NCBI GenBank assembly: GCA_964580455.1
Contig: CAZOKO010000046.1
Coordinates: 1-19,853 of the forward strand
DNA from: CAZOKO01 sp964580455
GTDB lineage: Bacteria; Desulfobacterota; WTBG01
Reading direction: 5' to 3'
Length of the DNA stretch: 19,853 bases
Both the position numbers and the translations under genes were made by a program. Shown piece after piece: positions 1-9,123 of this stretch. The number at the start of each line of letters is the position of its first letter. Within the stretch, counting starts at the first letter, position 1. The notes below the pieces were generated by a model. It ran no database searches. It was not told where the DNA came from and saw only the letters and a list, made by a program, of their open reading frames with translations.

Positions 1-56
1 TTCCCAGGATTATAGCATGTTCAATGTTACCCACTCAAAACTTTAAAGAACCAAAC
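1..56. repeat. Left copy of window-terminal inverted repeat
   Basis: The first 56 bases are the reverse complement of the last 56 bases (19798-19853) with 4 mismatches by eye. Read on the minus strand, the copy holds a promoter-like pair, TTGAGT (33-38) and TATAAT (9-14), separated by 18 bases and pointing out of the window. The similarity stops abruptly just inside position 56, shortly before the mobA start. It could be the upstream region of a duplicated gene or operon, the end of an insertion sequence, or a contig edge at a repeat. Confidence 0.75.
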
Positions 57-62
57 TTAACG

Positions 63-677
63 ATGAAAGAAGATTCTCACTATAAAAAACAGGAAATAAC
101 AGGAGTAATCCTATCTGGCGGGGGAAATACCAGGATGGGAGAAAATAAGGCATTCTTGGAAGTGGATGGCCAAAGAATCATTGACAGGACGGCAGAACTA
201 TTCCAGGAAATCTTTAGTCAGGTTATCCTGGTTACAAACGAACCACTGGAATATGCATATCTTGATCTTGAAATTGTTGTTGATCTCATCCCCAAGAGTG
301 GTTCACTGGTCGGGATCTATACCGGACTCTTCTACTCTTCCCATACTTACTGCTTCGTAACTGCCTGTGACATGCCTTTTCTAAGTAAAAAGGTAATAGA
401 GTATATGATTACCATTCGAAAAAACTATGATGTAGTAATCCCTCATCTAAAAGATGGCTACCATCCACTCTATGCTCTCTATTCCAGGAGATGTCTGAAA
501 TTTATAGAAGAACTAATAAATAAAGACAATCTAAAGATCATCGACTTCTTTAATAAAATCAAGGTGAAAGAAGTGACATCAGATGAGATGAACTCCCTTG
601 ATCCTGCCATGAACTCTTTTCTAAACATTAACACACCTGAAGATTTGGAGAAGATAAAGAGCCTGGGTGAAAGGTAA
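63..677 (+). CDS. mobA: Molybdenum cofactor guanylyltransferase MobA
   Basis: MobA transfers GMP from GTP to molybdopterin cofactor in the cytosol, giving the guanine dinucleotide form used by DMSO-reductase-family enzymes such as nitrate reductases and formate dehydrogenases. The protein opens with the family nucleotide-binding loop (LSGGGNTRMGENKAF, about residues 17-31 from the chosen start), has the metal-binding ACDMPF motif near residue 103, then HPLYALYSR and the closing FLNINTPEDL segment. From ATG at 63 it is 204 residues, normal for the family. An upstream in-frame ATG at 24 would add 13 residues encoded inside the terminal repeat and is less likely, because the conserved domain starts well after 63. 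No strong ribosome binding site precedes either start. No other molybdopterin gene is in the window. Confidence 0.9.
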   Translation: MKEDSHYKKQEITGVILSGGGNTRMGENKAFLEVDGQRIIDRTAELFQEIFSQVILVTNEPLEYAYLDLEIVVDLIPKSGSLVGIYTGLFYSSHTYCFVTACDMPFLSKKVIEYMITIRKNYDVVIPHLKDGYHPLYALYSRRCLKFIEELINKDNLKIIDFFNKIKVKEVTSDEMNSLDPAMNSFLNINTPEDLEKIKSLGER

Positions 678-769
678 CTATTCAGCTCCCTGTCATTACT
701 TTAGGAAGGACTTTCTCTAAGTTCTTTATGTGGTTAACTGCAAAATCTGAAAAAAAAGAATCCCATTAT

Positions 770-802
770 GATCGGATGCAAAATATAATACATCATCCGA
801 TC
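770..802. promoter_or_regulatory. Upstream fic operator / hairpin (9-15-9 inverted repeat)
   Basis: GATCGGATG (770-778) and CATCCGATC (794-802) form a perfect 9-bp inverted repeat around a 15-base AT-rich spacer. Six T residues follow it (803-808), so it could also serve as the terminator of mobA. The same arm sequence and the same spacing recur at 825-857 over the fic promoter, which favours a protein-binding operator; both roles are possible. Confidence 0.6.
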
Positions 803-809
803 TTTTTTA

Positions 810-837
810 TTGACAAAACATTGTGATCTGATAAAAT
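810..837 (+). promoter_or_regulatory. Promoter of fic, probably giving a leaderless mRNA
   Basis: TTGACA (810-815), a 16-base spacer and TAAAAT (832-837) make a good sigma-70 promoter. The expected transcription start falls around 843-846, at the ATG of fic (845). No Shine-Dalgarno sequence precedes that ATG, so the message is probably leaderless. The -10 element overlaps the left arm of the downstream operator. Confidence 0.6.
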
Positions 838-857
838 AATTATTATGGTATCCGATC
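825..857. promoter_or_regulatory. Downstream fic operator (9-15-9 inverted repeat over the start codon)
   Basis: GATCTGATA (825-833) and TATCCGATC (849-857) are inverted copies with one mismatch, again around a 15-base spacer. The repeat covers the -10 box, the predicted transcription start and the first codons of fic, so a protein bound here would block transcription. The left arms of the two operators lie 55 bp apart. Confidence 0.6.
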
Positions 858-1771
858 GTATAAATAGACTTATTCAACGTATAGATGAGGGGAAAAGGGT
901 TATTGACAAATACAGGCCATTGCCCCGGGTGATTCTCTCACGTCTGCGCAAACAGCTTATCATTGAATGGACATACAACTCAAACGCGATAGAGGGCAAT
1001 ACACTGACACTTAAGGAAACACTGCTGATACTGGAAGACGGATTAACCATTGGGAAAAAATCGCTAAAAGAACATCTGGAGGCAATAAACCACAGAGATG
1101 CAATATGTTTTGTAGAGGAACTGGCTTCTAAATCGCAAAAAATCACCGAAAGAAATGTAAGGGAAATTCATTCCCTTATTCTGAAAGAGATAGATTCAAA
1201 ATATTCAGGACGTTACAGAGACATTCAGGTGAGAATAAGTGGTTCCGCTCATACCCCACCTGAGCCACTGTTAGTGCAGGAGTCCATGGAACGTTTTTCG
1301 ATGGAAAGACTTCTTGATACTGCAGATCATCCGGTTATACAAGCTGCGATGGCGCATTTCGAACTTGTGTCCATCCATCCCTTTGTGGATGGGAATGGAA
1401 GGACGGCAAGACTTCTGATGAATCTGATTTTAATTAAAAACGGGTATTTCCCGGCAATAATCTTAAAAAATGATCGAAAGAAATATTATGATGCTTTAGA
1501 AAAAGGTCACAGAGGAAAGACAGATGATTTTGTTTTCCTAGTTGCCCGGGCCATGGAGAGAACCATTTATTTGTACTTCGAGGCAATCCCCGGGATTAAA
1601 TCACATTTCCTCTCAATGGCTGAAGCATCAAAGATATCCCCCTATTCCAGAGATTATCTGAATATTATGGCAAGAAGGGGGGCAATTCCTGCATTCAAAT
1701 TAAAGCGCAACTGGCTGGTGTCTAAAGATGCACTCGAAAGATACATCAAAATCCACAAAAAAGATTCCTGA
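845..1771 (+). CDS. Class II Fic-domain protein with C-terminal DNA-binding region
   Basis: Fic enzymes usually transfer AMP from ATP to target proteins. The 308-residue protein carries a complete active-site motif HPFVDGNGRTAR at 178-189, with the catalytic His178. Its N-terminal SNAIEG (46-51) fits the (S/T)xxxE(G/N) inhibitory motif of class II (intramolecularly inhibited) Fic proteins; Glu50 would be the blocking residue. The C-terminal part, about 256-300, resembles an excisionase/MerR-type helix-turn-helix ending in a typical NWLVSKDALERYI strand-helix. This architecture is that of the Shewanella Fic (SoFic) type. The two matching inverted repeats at its promoter suggest it represses its own gene; that is inference. 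No antitoxin gene is adjacent, as expected for a self-inhibited Fic. The next gene is convergent. Confidence 0.88.
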   Translation: MVSDRINRLIQRIDEGKRVIDKYRPLPRVILSRLRKQLIIEWTYNSNAIEGNTLTLKETLLILEDGLTIGKKSLKEHLEAINHRDAICFVEELASKSQKITERNVREIHSLILKEIDSKYSGRYRDIQVRISGSAHTPPEPLLVQESMERFSMERLLDTADHPVIQAAMAHFELVSIHPFVDGNGRTARLLMNLILIKNGYFPAIILKNDRKKYYDALEKGHRGKTDDFVFLVARAMERTIYLYFEAIPGIKSHFLSMAEASKISPYSRDYLNIMARRGAIPAFKLKRNWLVSKDALERYIKIHKKDS

Positions 1772-1789
1772 AAAATATTATATAATAAA

Positions 1790-4700
1790 TCAGGCATTGC
1801 ATCTCTTTCGATAAGCACAATCAAGACGTTCACAGTCTTCGGTTTCCTTTCGAGTCCATAGAGTTGAAGTGCCTTCCACCTGCCTTTTTGCAATTTCATT
1901 AGTAACTGAAATAACTTGTTCTTCAAAATTCTTTAAATCATTTTCCTCAAGGCACCACCTCTGCGGAGGAACATCCCCTTCCTCAATAACTTTAATAATA
2001 ACCCTCACCTCATTTGCCTTCATTCTCTTAGCAACTGATAGTGCATAAGCCATCAATTGAATCTTGTAGCGCTCCCTGTCGATTCCCCTCCCTGCAGAAT
2101 ACTTATAATCTACAACTGTCCACACCCCTTCAAAATCTCTATACAAGAGATCAATAATTCCCTGCACCACAACTGTCAAGGAAGAATCTTTCCCCCCTAA
2201 TTTAAGCATAAACGGAATTTCTCTAAAAATCTGCTCTTCCCTCATTTGAGACAGAACAACTCCCAAATCGCTACTCAAAAATGCGATAATGCCTCTTTTC
2301 AGATTCTCCACTTCATCACTTCCTGACAAAATCCCCTGACTGAGAAACAGTTTATCTATTGCTTCTCTTTTTTTATCTACATCAAGCTGGAAGTCAATGT
2401 GCTTCAAAACAAAGTGCACCAGATTCCCTTTCTCCAAACCGCTCAGTTTTTGAATCTCTTTTTTCTGTCCTTTCAAAACTCTTTTATCACTTTCATCAAG
2501 ATAGTTTGCCATACCCTCGTCTAAACCCAGACATTGCATATAGTAAAATCTCTGAGGACAAACCATATATTCACTGAGCGCAGTTACAGTAATACAAAAC
2601 TCTTCAACAGGAAATGCCTTATGAAAACAGGACTGCTGAAGGATTTTACCAGTCAGCCCTTCGGTATCGAAATTTTTTTCCACCTTAACTTCTCTAATTT
2701 TCTCATAGCCCTGGTCAAACTGATAGAGACTTTTGTCCTGATGTGGAGGCAACTCACCGATATCCTCCTCTTGAACTTCACGCACCCATTCAGGCTGACG
2801 CTCAAGGAATTCATCCAGCCATATCCTCCAGCACTCGGCACCCCTTTTCTCAGGTTTTTCTCCAGACAAAACAAGATAATCCCGTGCCCTTGTGGCAGCC
2901 ACATAAAACAATCTTTTTGATTCTGCATACTCCCTTTTGTTATGCAGCTCTGTAATCTCTTTATGAACCATGGTTGATTCAAAGTTTCCCTTAGAATCCT
3001 GATACAGCTTCAAGGCCAGTCCTTTTGATTCGTCAAAGAGGATGCGATCGAATCCCTGCCTGATGGAATGTCCCATATCAGGAAGAAAGACTACAGGAAA
3101 CTCCAGGCCCTTAGCCTGATGAATGGTCATCAGCTTCACCACATCAGCATTTTCCAGAGAGGTTTGGGCTTCAGGTTCTATAGCATCTTCTTCAACCAGT
3201 CTTAAAAGATAAGTGATGAAATCCCTGAGCAGACCCGTCTCTTTTCTGGCAAAAGCCCTCGATAGTTCAATCAGCTTTCTAATATTGGCAACCTTTTGCT
3301 CACCCTGGAAAGTAGTCAGCATAATGGAATCATAATGAGTAGCACTTAGAATCCTTTCAATCAATTCTGCCGGAAAAAGCCTTTCCTTCCTGTTCTTCAG
3401 CTGGTTAAATATATCTATAAATTCACTTATTCTATCAGCATCTACATCACTTATCCTGGATCTTACTTCAATATATTTTTCACTGAAATCTACTATATTG
3501 AAATGGCTCCTGCCTTTTTTTATTCCTTTAAAAATCCAGTATAACGTCTCATCCGATATCCCTACCAGAGGTGACCTGAGTATTCCAACAAGAGCAACAT
3601 CATCATTTTCCCCATCAAGATATTTTAAGAAATTAACTATATCCTTAATCTCCTGACACCCAAAAAACCCTCTCCCTTTGACTATATAATAAGGAATATT
3701 TCTCCTTCTCAGCTCCCGCTCATACAACTTAATATGGGTAAATCTTCTAAAGAGGATAGCAATGTCAGAAAATTCAGGACGAGGTTTTCTTTTCTCACCT
3801 CCATTCCCGTCTCTTTCATAAACCGCGATAGAATTTTCTGATTGTACTATTTCCTGAATTCTTCTGCTTATAGCAGAGGCCTCAATTTTTCTCTTCTGCT
3901 CACTCCCCTCCCCTCTTGAAATCTTAATCAGCTCTACTCTCGGGCATTCATCTTCCAGATCCCGTTGATATTCCTGATGGTCATCGTGGTTAAAATTGAT
4001 CTCGTACCCTTCCTTCCCCCCGCTCATGACATAGCCGAAGAAACGGTTGGAGAATTCAACGATACCTTTATGGCTTCTGAAGTTTTCACTAAAGGAAACA
4101 CTCCTGCCTTTTGCCCCCTCCCTTCCCAGTTCAGACTGCATATCCAAAAACACCGTTACATCTGCTCCTCGAAAGCGATAGATAGACTGCTTGTGATCAC
4201 CCACAATATACAATTTCTTCGGATGCAAACTGATTTTATCTTTATACAAATCCTGCTCAGAAAGGAGAGACTCTTCACCCAAATCTTCAGAAAGATAGTA
4301 GACAACCTCTTTCTGAATCCCATTAGTATCCTGAAATTCATCAAGCATAATGACCTTAAATCTATCCTTCAGTTCCTTCCTGATCTTCCTGTTATGCTTC
4401 AATATATCCCGAGTCTTTATCTGCAGGGCATCAAAATCGAGCACCCCTCGCTGTAACTTCCAGTTCTGATAATGCTGATCTACCTTTTTAAGCATCTGTT
4501 GAAATTCATCAAGGTATTCACTGCTCAACAACTGATAATACGCTCCTTTCATCAAAGTGAAGATTTCTTCAAGGTTTTTCTTTATCTCCCTTACTGCAAC
4601 AGGCCAGTTTCCCTTCACACAATTCTCAAGTTCTAATAGTGAACCACCCCTTTTAATCAGCTCATCTCCCCGGTTATTCGTGATATTGTGATAATTCCGA

Positions 4701-5458
4701 ATCAACTCTTTTATATAAGAAAAGCTCTTAGCCGATTTTTTAACAGCGCCCTGTTTAATTAATGCGATTAATTTTTCCATGTTCTCTTCGAGAGAATGCA
4801 TCCCTGAAGATAACAGCTTCTCTGCCCTTTGATAGTTCTTCTCTTTCATTTGATCGATTTTGTCCCAGCCCAGCCCTGAGCTATAAACCTCAGGGCATAA
4901 CCTTTTCAAAAAGTCCTTAAGGCCACTCACCTGATTGTAGCCGGAAAATCCATAGTCATATACAATCCTCTCTACTACAGGGTTTTTACTCTCCAATTCT
5001 TCCATTGCAATCCCGTGTACAATCTGTTCCAAAGCCTCTGAAGTCTCATAATCATCTAAAATGGCAAAGCCCGGATCAACTGCTGCTTCTACAGGATTTT
5101 CTCTCAGGATCCCTGCGCAGAAACTGTGGATGGTTTTAATATGAGCCCTTTCTAATCTTCTCAATCTATCTTCCCAAAAGGTTTTCTCTTCAGACTCAAA
5201 TATTTTCTGCTCAATAGCATCTCTTACCCTTTTTTTCATCTCTGCCGCAGCTTTTTCTGTGAAAGTAATCGCCACAATCTGCTCTATAGGAACAGGTTCA
5301 TTAAAAGAAGTATTCCCTGATATCAGCGCAAGATACATATTAACAAGTGCACTTGTCTTACCAGAACCCGCTCCTGCGCAAAGACAGATATTCTCATCAA
5401 ATTGAAATAATGATTCCCTGTTTACAGAAGAATATGAACCCATTTCCCTCATAACCAT
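1790..5458 (-). CDS. addA: AddA-like helicase-nuclease subunit with C-terminal Fe-S nuclease
   Basis: Motor subunit of an AddAB/RecBCD-type enzyme that unwinds and resects DNA ends for homologous recombination. The 1222-residue protein shows UvrD-family motifs: Walker A GAGSGKT (29-35), TFTEKAA (65-71), Walker B LDEFQDT (372-378), VGDHKQSIYRFRG (419-431), LMTIHQAKGLEF (776-787) and VAATRARD (853-860). The C-terminal PD-(D/E)XK nuclease is intact: His1015, Asp1103, Asp1117-Tyr-Lys1119 and Gln1134. Four cysteines (967, 1209, 1214, 1220) frame this nuclease as in AddB and Cas4 Fe-S nucleases; in Bacillus the cluster lies in AddB only, so this is a variation. The start is uncertain: ATGs at 5458, 5452 and 5443 are all possible, and the last is closely preceded by GAGG. 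It follows addB by about 150 bp in the same direction and is convergent with fic. Confidence 0.88.
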   Translation of the reverse strand: MVMREMGSYSSVNRESLFQFDENICLCAGAGSGKTSALVNMYLALISGNTSFNEPVPIEQIVAITFTEKAAAEMKKRVRDAIEQKIFESEEKTFWEDRLRRLERAHIKTIHSFCAGILRENPVEAAVDPGFAILDDYETSEALEQIVHGIAMEELESKNPVVERIVYDYGFSGYNQVSGLKDFLKRLCPEVYSSGLGWDKIDQMKEKNYQRAEKLLSSGMHSLEENMEKLIALIKQGAVKKSAKSFSYIKELIRNYHNITNNRGDELIKRGGSLLELENCVKGNWPVAVREIKKNLEEIFTLMKGAYYQLLSSEYLDEFQQMLKKVDQHYQNWKLQRGVLDFDALQIKTRDILKHNRKIRKELKDRFKVIMLDEFQDTNGIQKEVVYYLSEDLGEESLLSEQDLYKDKISLHPKKLYIVGDHKQSIYRFRGADVTVFLDMQSELGREGAKGRSVSFSENFRSHKGIVEFSNRFFGYVMSGGKEGYEINFNHDDHQEYQRDLEDECPRVELIKISRGEGSEQKRKIEASAISRRIQEIVQSENSIAVYERDGNGGEKRKPRPEFSDIAILFRRFTHIKLYERELRRRNIPYYIVKGRGFFGCQEIKDIVNFLKYLDGENDDVALVGILRSPLVGISDETLYWIFKGIKKGRSHFNIVDFSEKYIEVRSRISDVDADRISEFIDIFNQLKNRKERLFPAELIERILSATHYDSIMLTTFQGEQKVANIRKLIELSRAFARKETGLLRDFITYLLRLVEEDAIEPEAQTSLENADVVKLMTIHQAKGLEFPVVFLPDMGHSIRQGFDRILFDESKGLALKLYQDSKGNFESTMVHKEITELHNKREYAESKRLFYVAATRARDYLVLSGEKPEKRGAECWRIWLDEFLERQPEWVREVQEEDIGELPPHQDKSLYQFDQGYEKIREVKVEKNFDTEGLTGKILQQSCFHKAFPVEEFCITVTALSEYMVCPQRFYYMQCLGLDEGMANYLDESDKRVLKGQKKEIQKLSGLEKGNLVHFVLKHIDFQLDVDKKREAIDKLFLSQGILSGSDEVENLKRGIIAFLSSDLGVVLSQMREEQIFREIPFMLKLGGKDSSLTVVVQGIIDLLYRDFEGVWTVVDYKYSAGRGIDRERYKIQLMAYALSVAKRMKANEVRVIIKVIEEGDVPPQRWCLEENDLKNFEEQVISVTNEIAKRQVEGTSTLWTRKETEDCERLDCAYRKRCNA

Positions 5459-5500
5459 TTACTTTTGAAAATTACAATTTAAGAATTTTCCAGTAACCAG

Positions 5501-5612
5501 CATCTTGCATCCTGTATCCTGTATCCTGCATCCTGCATCCTGCATCCTGTATCCTGTATCCTGCATCCTGTATCCTGCATCCTGTATCCTGCATCCTGTA
5601 TCCTGCATCCCT
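5501..5612. repeat. Tandem 7-bp repeat (YATCCTG)n between addB and addA
   Basis: Sixteen consecutive 7-base units run through the gap between addB and addA; fourteen are exactly CATCCTG or TATCCTG and the first and last are degenerate. The final unit reaches into the stop codon of addB (5611-5613). In the transcribed direction the units read CAGGATG/CAGGATA. There are no spacers, so this is a microsatellite-like array. Copy number may vary by slippage and change the addB-addA distance. Confidence 0.9.
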
Positions 5613-8600
5613 ATTCTTCCTTAATATCAACCGACACGAATCGACATATATGAACATATTCACAAAACGTGCAATCCACCGGGCAAATGGAATAATCGCC
5701 AGATTTTACCTTTTTAACGATTTCAGATATTTTATTAAAAAGGTTCACCCTGCCCTCTTCTTTTAGCTCCATTCTCTTCTCTAAATCCTTCTCAAAAAAA
5801 CAATCGGAGCTTTCAATAACATAAGGCTTCAACCTTTTGGCTTTCCTGAAAAGGTAAAATGTCCCTTCCATCAAATTGACCATCCCCTGTTTACTCATAA
5901 ACTCCTTCATTGCAGCTAAATAAACAGGAATCTGAAAACATTCCACGCCTATCTTTTCCTTCTTGAGCAGATCTCTATAGAAACTGTCACTACTGCTATT
6001 CTTATAATCGATTACCCTGACCTTATCCGAGCTAAAATCAACCCGATCAATCTTTCCGCCTACCAGGATCTCTTTCTGGTCATAACCCGTGACTACAAGC
6101 GGCGGCATATCTCCTTTACCTTCATCACCATAGAAACTCCCAATCATAAATTCAAAATATGTTGGCAGAAATCCCTCATGTCTGTATCTGGACTCCTCAT
6201 CGATAAACTTGTCCCAAAGAGGAGCGAGCTTCCTTTTTCGAATCTCCCAAAGATTCCTGTCTCCTGTATATTCCTTCTCTTCCCACTGCTGACAAACTTC
6301 ATCAGCCACTTTTTTTATAAAGTTTTTCTCTTCTTCACTTCCAGTTACTGGAAGAAGCCCCTCTTCTTTCCTTGCTCTAAAAAATCGCTCCAGCACTTTA
6401 TGAACAAGGCTTCCTTCATCAACCCTCTCAATTTCCTCCTCTGGAATCTTTAAAGGAAACACTTTCAATATCCGTTCCAGGAAAAACCTGAAGGGACAAT
6501 TAACATAGCTCTCAAAATGTGTTGGACTCCAGGAATGTCCTCCCCCTGCCTCAAAAAACTCCTTCAACTCTCTTTTTATCTCGTCATCTGTAATCAGCCC
6601 TGTCCACACACAGGCTTTATTTTTCCTGCTTATTATATTTTCTTCCAAAAAAAACTTTTCTCTTTTCTTCTCAATTTCAGCACATTGAAATATTTTTTTA
6701 AAATCACTCCTAAACCGCTCATGAGCAATCAATTGATTAAAAACAGAAGCCGTAAGGATCTCCTCTCTTTTTTTATCGTTACCTCCCTTCTCTTCATCAT
6801 TGAAAGAAGGCCTCCAAATAGTGAAAGCAAGCCGATTTTCTATCTCCTCCTTCTCAAAACACTCTTCAAGTTGAGGGACAACGATCCCCCGGGCAGCTCC
6901 GAAAACAAAACCATCTTTCTTGTCCACCAGCCGCATCACCTCATCCAGATAAAGTGAAGGCAGGACGGTTCGCCCTTTTGCATCTATTTGGCCATAACTA
7001 AGATAGAGCCTTTTCCGAGCACAGGATAACCCCAGATAAAAAAGCAGTGGATCTTCCTCCCATTTCTCATCCATGAGAAGAAAAACTTTTTTCCTCGCCA
7101 GATGATTAAACTGTGCCTTGTCCTCATCCTTAAAAAGGGGATCCTGCCACATCCTGCCAGGGGAAGAATCCTCCATAAGCCCTCCCAAAAACAGATAATC
7201 AAAGGTCAGCCCCCTGCTCTCGTAAAGATTCAAAACCTTTACTCCATGGACAAATTCTCTCCCTGAAAGGATAAAGCTTTCCTCCATGAATTTCATAAGC
7301 AGGTTACAGAAGTACCTGTAAGTGGCACTCTCATCCTCTAAAAATAACTGCTTTACATTAGCGTTCAACTCTAAAAGAACCTCGTCGAACTTCTTTAACG
7401 AGGCACTATCCCTTTTCAAAATACCCTCATCTTCACAGCACATCACCTTACGGGGCATTCCCAAGTCCTGTACCAATCTTTTTAAAATATCAATGAATCC
7501 CCCTATAGTGTTTTTCTTCCTGAATGCCTCTATCTCTCTCTTCACATACAAAACCCTGTTCTTCAGTCTTTTAACCTCATCACTTTCCAGCCGAGCATCC
7601 GAATTGCCAGCTTCTTCACCAGAAGATTTTATTTTTCTGTCGATTCTCTCAATCAAACGGGTCAGCTTTCCTTCCCAACCGTTACCTCTATCGTCAATGA
7701 TTCCTGCCCTTAAGATATAGGATTCCATTCTTTCACCAGCTATGGGATCTTCTCCTGCCCAGAAATCAATGTAATTTGATCTTATAATCTTCAAAAAAGT
7801 ATTACGCTCAAAATTATTGTTCAGCACTTCAAAAATGGACAAGATGGTTTTCATTACATTATTGGAAAGAAGTGGTCTGCCCCTTCGAAAATACATGGGA
7901 ATCTTGAATCGTTGAAATACATCTTCTATCATCTCACTGTATAAGGAAAGGTCTCTGAAGAGCACTCCAATCCCACCTGGCTTGACTCCCTCATCCAGCA
8001 GTTTTCTGATCTCTTTCCCAATCTCCTCTGCCTCCTGATAAATCCCTGTAGTTTCAATCAAGATAAGTTCATCCTTGATATTTACAGGCTCCATTCCTTC
8101 AGTAGCACTACCCTGCCTGAAGTAATTTTTAGTTATCTCACCCAATTTTCCCTGAGAGTTATTACGCTGGGGCTTAAAATCGAGATCAATATCTATATTG
8201 AGTTCCCAGAGACTTTCGAACTTTCTAATTGTTTTTTCAACGTAGCTGAATATATCATCCCGATCATGATCGTAAGGAATAATAATTTTAGTATGCTCTA
8301 TTCTACTCGCCAGGGCGATAACGAGATCAAATTGAACTGGCGTAAAATCATATATGTCTTCAACCTTCAGATTATGAACACCTTTTAAAAAGGAAATCTC
8401 ATTACCCTGATTTGCCACAAAATCCCTCACAGCTATATTCATATCACTGTAATCAATCAGCTCAAACTCTTTAAGCTTCACCTGGTAATAGCGATAGATA
8501 CCAGCCAGTTCTCTAAGCCTTTCCTTGTCTTTACCCTTCCATTTCTTGACTATAGATTCAAATATAACACTGGACATATCATATGATTTCAGTATATTAA

Positions 8601-8922
8601 TTAGATTATTTAGAGTTTTACCAAAAGTATTAGAATTGATAAGCGGTTTAAAATATCCATCTTCCTTATTCTTATAAATTTTTTCTACCACCCTCTCAAT
8701 AAGGACTAACTGACCTGCTGGCGAAAGGATGGTTTTATGGCTTTGAATTTCTTCATATATCCTTTCAATCAACTGGGGAAAGGTAAAAATCTTCTTCCCA
8801 AAAATCACCCCACATTCGCTCTCATCAAGAGCAGATGCCATCTCCTCTTCCACCCTTAAGAAAGCAGGGAGAATATGCAGGGTATCATCTTCTAATAAAT
8901 CATTGCTTTTCATCGTAGCCAT
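5611..8922 (-). CDS. addB: AddB-like nuclease subunit of the DNA end-processing complex
   Basis: Partner of the downstream AddA. The 1103-residue protein has a degenerate RecC/AddB-type helicase body and a C-terminal PD-(D/E)XK nuclease. Nuclease residues are Asp959 (GGKIDRV), Asp972-Tyr-Lys974 and Gln997. The Fe-S ligands are Cys809 (VNCPFRFF) and Cys1084, Cys1087 and Cys1093, i.e. the C...C-x2-C-x5-C pattern of Bacillus AddB. No Walker A motif is visible at the N-terminus, where VIFGKKIF stands in its place, so this subunit should not be an active ATPase, as in other AddB proteins without a motor. The start at 8922 keeps the LHILPAFLRVEEEMA segment; an ATG at 8913 is an alternative, and neither has a clear ribosome binding site. 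It is the first gene of an addB-addA operon and has 7-bp repeat arrays on both sides. Confidence 0.85.
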   Translation of the reverse strand: MATMKSNDLLEDDTLHILPAFLRVEEEMASALDESECGVIFGKKIFTFPQLIERIYEEIQSHKTILSPAGQLVLIERVVEKIYKNKEDGYFKPLINSNTFGKTLNNLINILKSYDMSSVIFESIVKKWKGKDKERLRELAGIYRYYQVKLKEFELIDYSDMNIAVRDFVANQGNEISFLKGVHNLKVEDIYDFTPVQFDLVIALASRIEHTKIIIPYDHDRDDIFSYVEKTIRKFESLWELNIDIDLDFKPQRNNSQGKLGEITKNYFRQGSATEGMEPVNIKDELILIETTGIYQEAEEIGKEIRKLLDEGVKPGGIGVLFRDLSLYSEMIEDVFQRFKIPMYFRRGRPLLSNNVMKTILSIFEVLNNNFERNTFLKIIRSNYIDFWAGEDPIAGERMESYILRAGIIDDRGNGWEGKLTRLIERIDRKIKSSGEEAGNSDARLESDEVKRLKNRVLYVKREIEAFRKKNTIGGFIDILKRLVQDLGMPRKVMCCEDEGILKRDSASLKKFDEVLLELNANVKQLFLEDESATYRYFCNLLMKFMEESFILSGREFVHGVKVLNLYESRGLTFDYLFLGGLMEDSSPGRMWQDPLFKDEDKAQFNHLARKKVFLLMDEKWEEDPLLFYLGLSCARKRLYLSYGQIDAKGRTVLPSLYLDEVMRLVDKKDGFVFGAARGIVVPQLEECFEKEEIENRLAFTIWRPSFNDEEKGGNDKKREEILTASVFNQLIAHERFRSDFKKIFQCAEIEKKREKFFLEENIISRKNKACVWTGLITDDEIKRELKEFFEAGGGHSWSPTHFESYVNCPFRFFLERILKVFPLKIPEEEIERVDEGSLVHKVLERFFRARKEEGLLPVTGSEEEKNFIKKVADEVCQQWEEKEYTGDRNLWEIRKRKLAPLWDKFIDEESRYRHEGFLPTYFEFMIGSFYGDEGKGDMPPLVVTGYDQKEILVGGKIDRVDFSSDKVRVIDYKNSSSDSFYRDLLKKEKIGVECFQIPVYLAAMKEFMSKQGMVNLMEGTFYLFRKAKRLKPYVIESSDCFFEKDLEKRMELKEEGRVNLFNKISEIVKKVKSGDYSICPVDCTFCEYVHICRFVSVDIKEE

Positions 8923-8966
8923 TTCGTGTAAAATTTAGATGTTGATTGCATGCTATTAAAAAACAG

Positions 8967-9001
8967 CATCCTGTATCCTGCATCCTGTATCCTGCATCCT
9001 A
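8967..9001. repeat. Second 7-bp tandem repeat array upstream of addB
   Basis: Five units of YATCCTG (the last ends in A), in the same orientation as the longer array at 5501-5612. The array starts about 45 bp upstream of the addB start, in its presumed leader. The two arrays therefore bracket addB. Confidence 0.85.
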
Positions 9002-9090
9002 ACACTCCAAATAATTATTTTCTACCACATTTTGTAAAACAATCTGGCATAAAAACAATGGTGAACGATTTTAGCAAGCTGACCCCATAC

Positions 9091-9123
9091 CGTCATTGCA
9101 AGCCCGAGGGGCGTGGCAATCTC
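9091..9123. repeat. REP-like palindromic element
   Basis: An imperfect palindrome with outer arms ATTGC/GCAAT and inner arms GCCC/GGGC around CGAGG. The start TCATTGC and end GGCAATCTC match a type of dispersed extragenic palindrome seen in many bacterial genomes (recalled, not searched). It lies between the addB leader and the Spy-like gene. Only one copy is in this window. Confidence 0.5.

Noticed and set aside
5501..5612. CRISPR-like array
   Set aside because: Units are 7 bases and contiguous, with no spacers and no cas genes nearby.
5472..5663. Minus-strand 63-codon ORF encoding a QDTGYRMQDAGYR-type repeat
   Set aside because: It is the translation of the 7-bp tandem array and the end of addB; the repetition explains the open frame.
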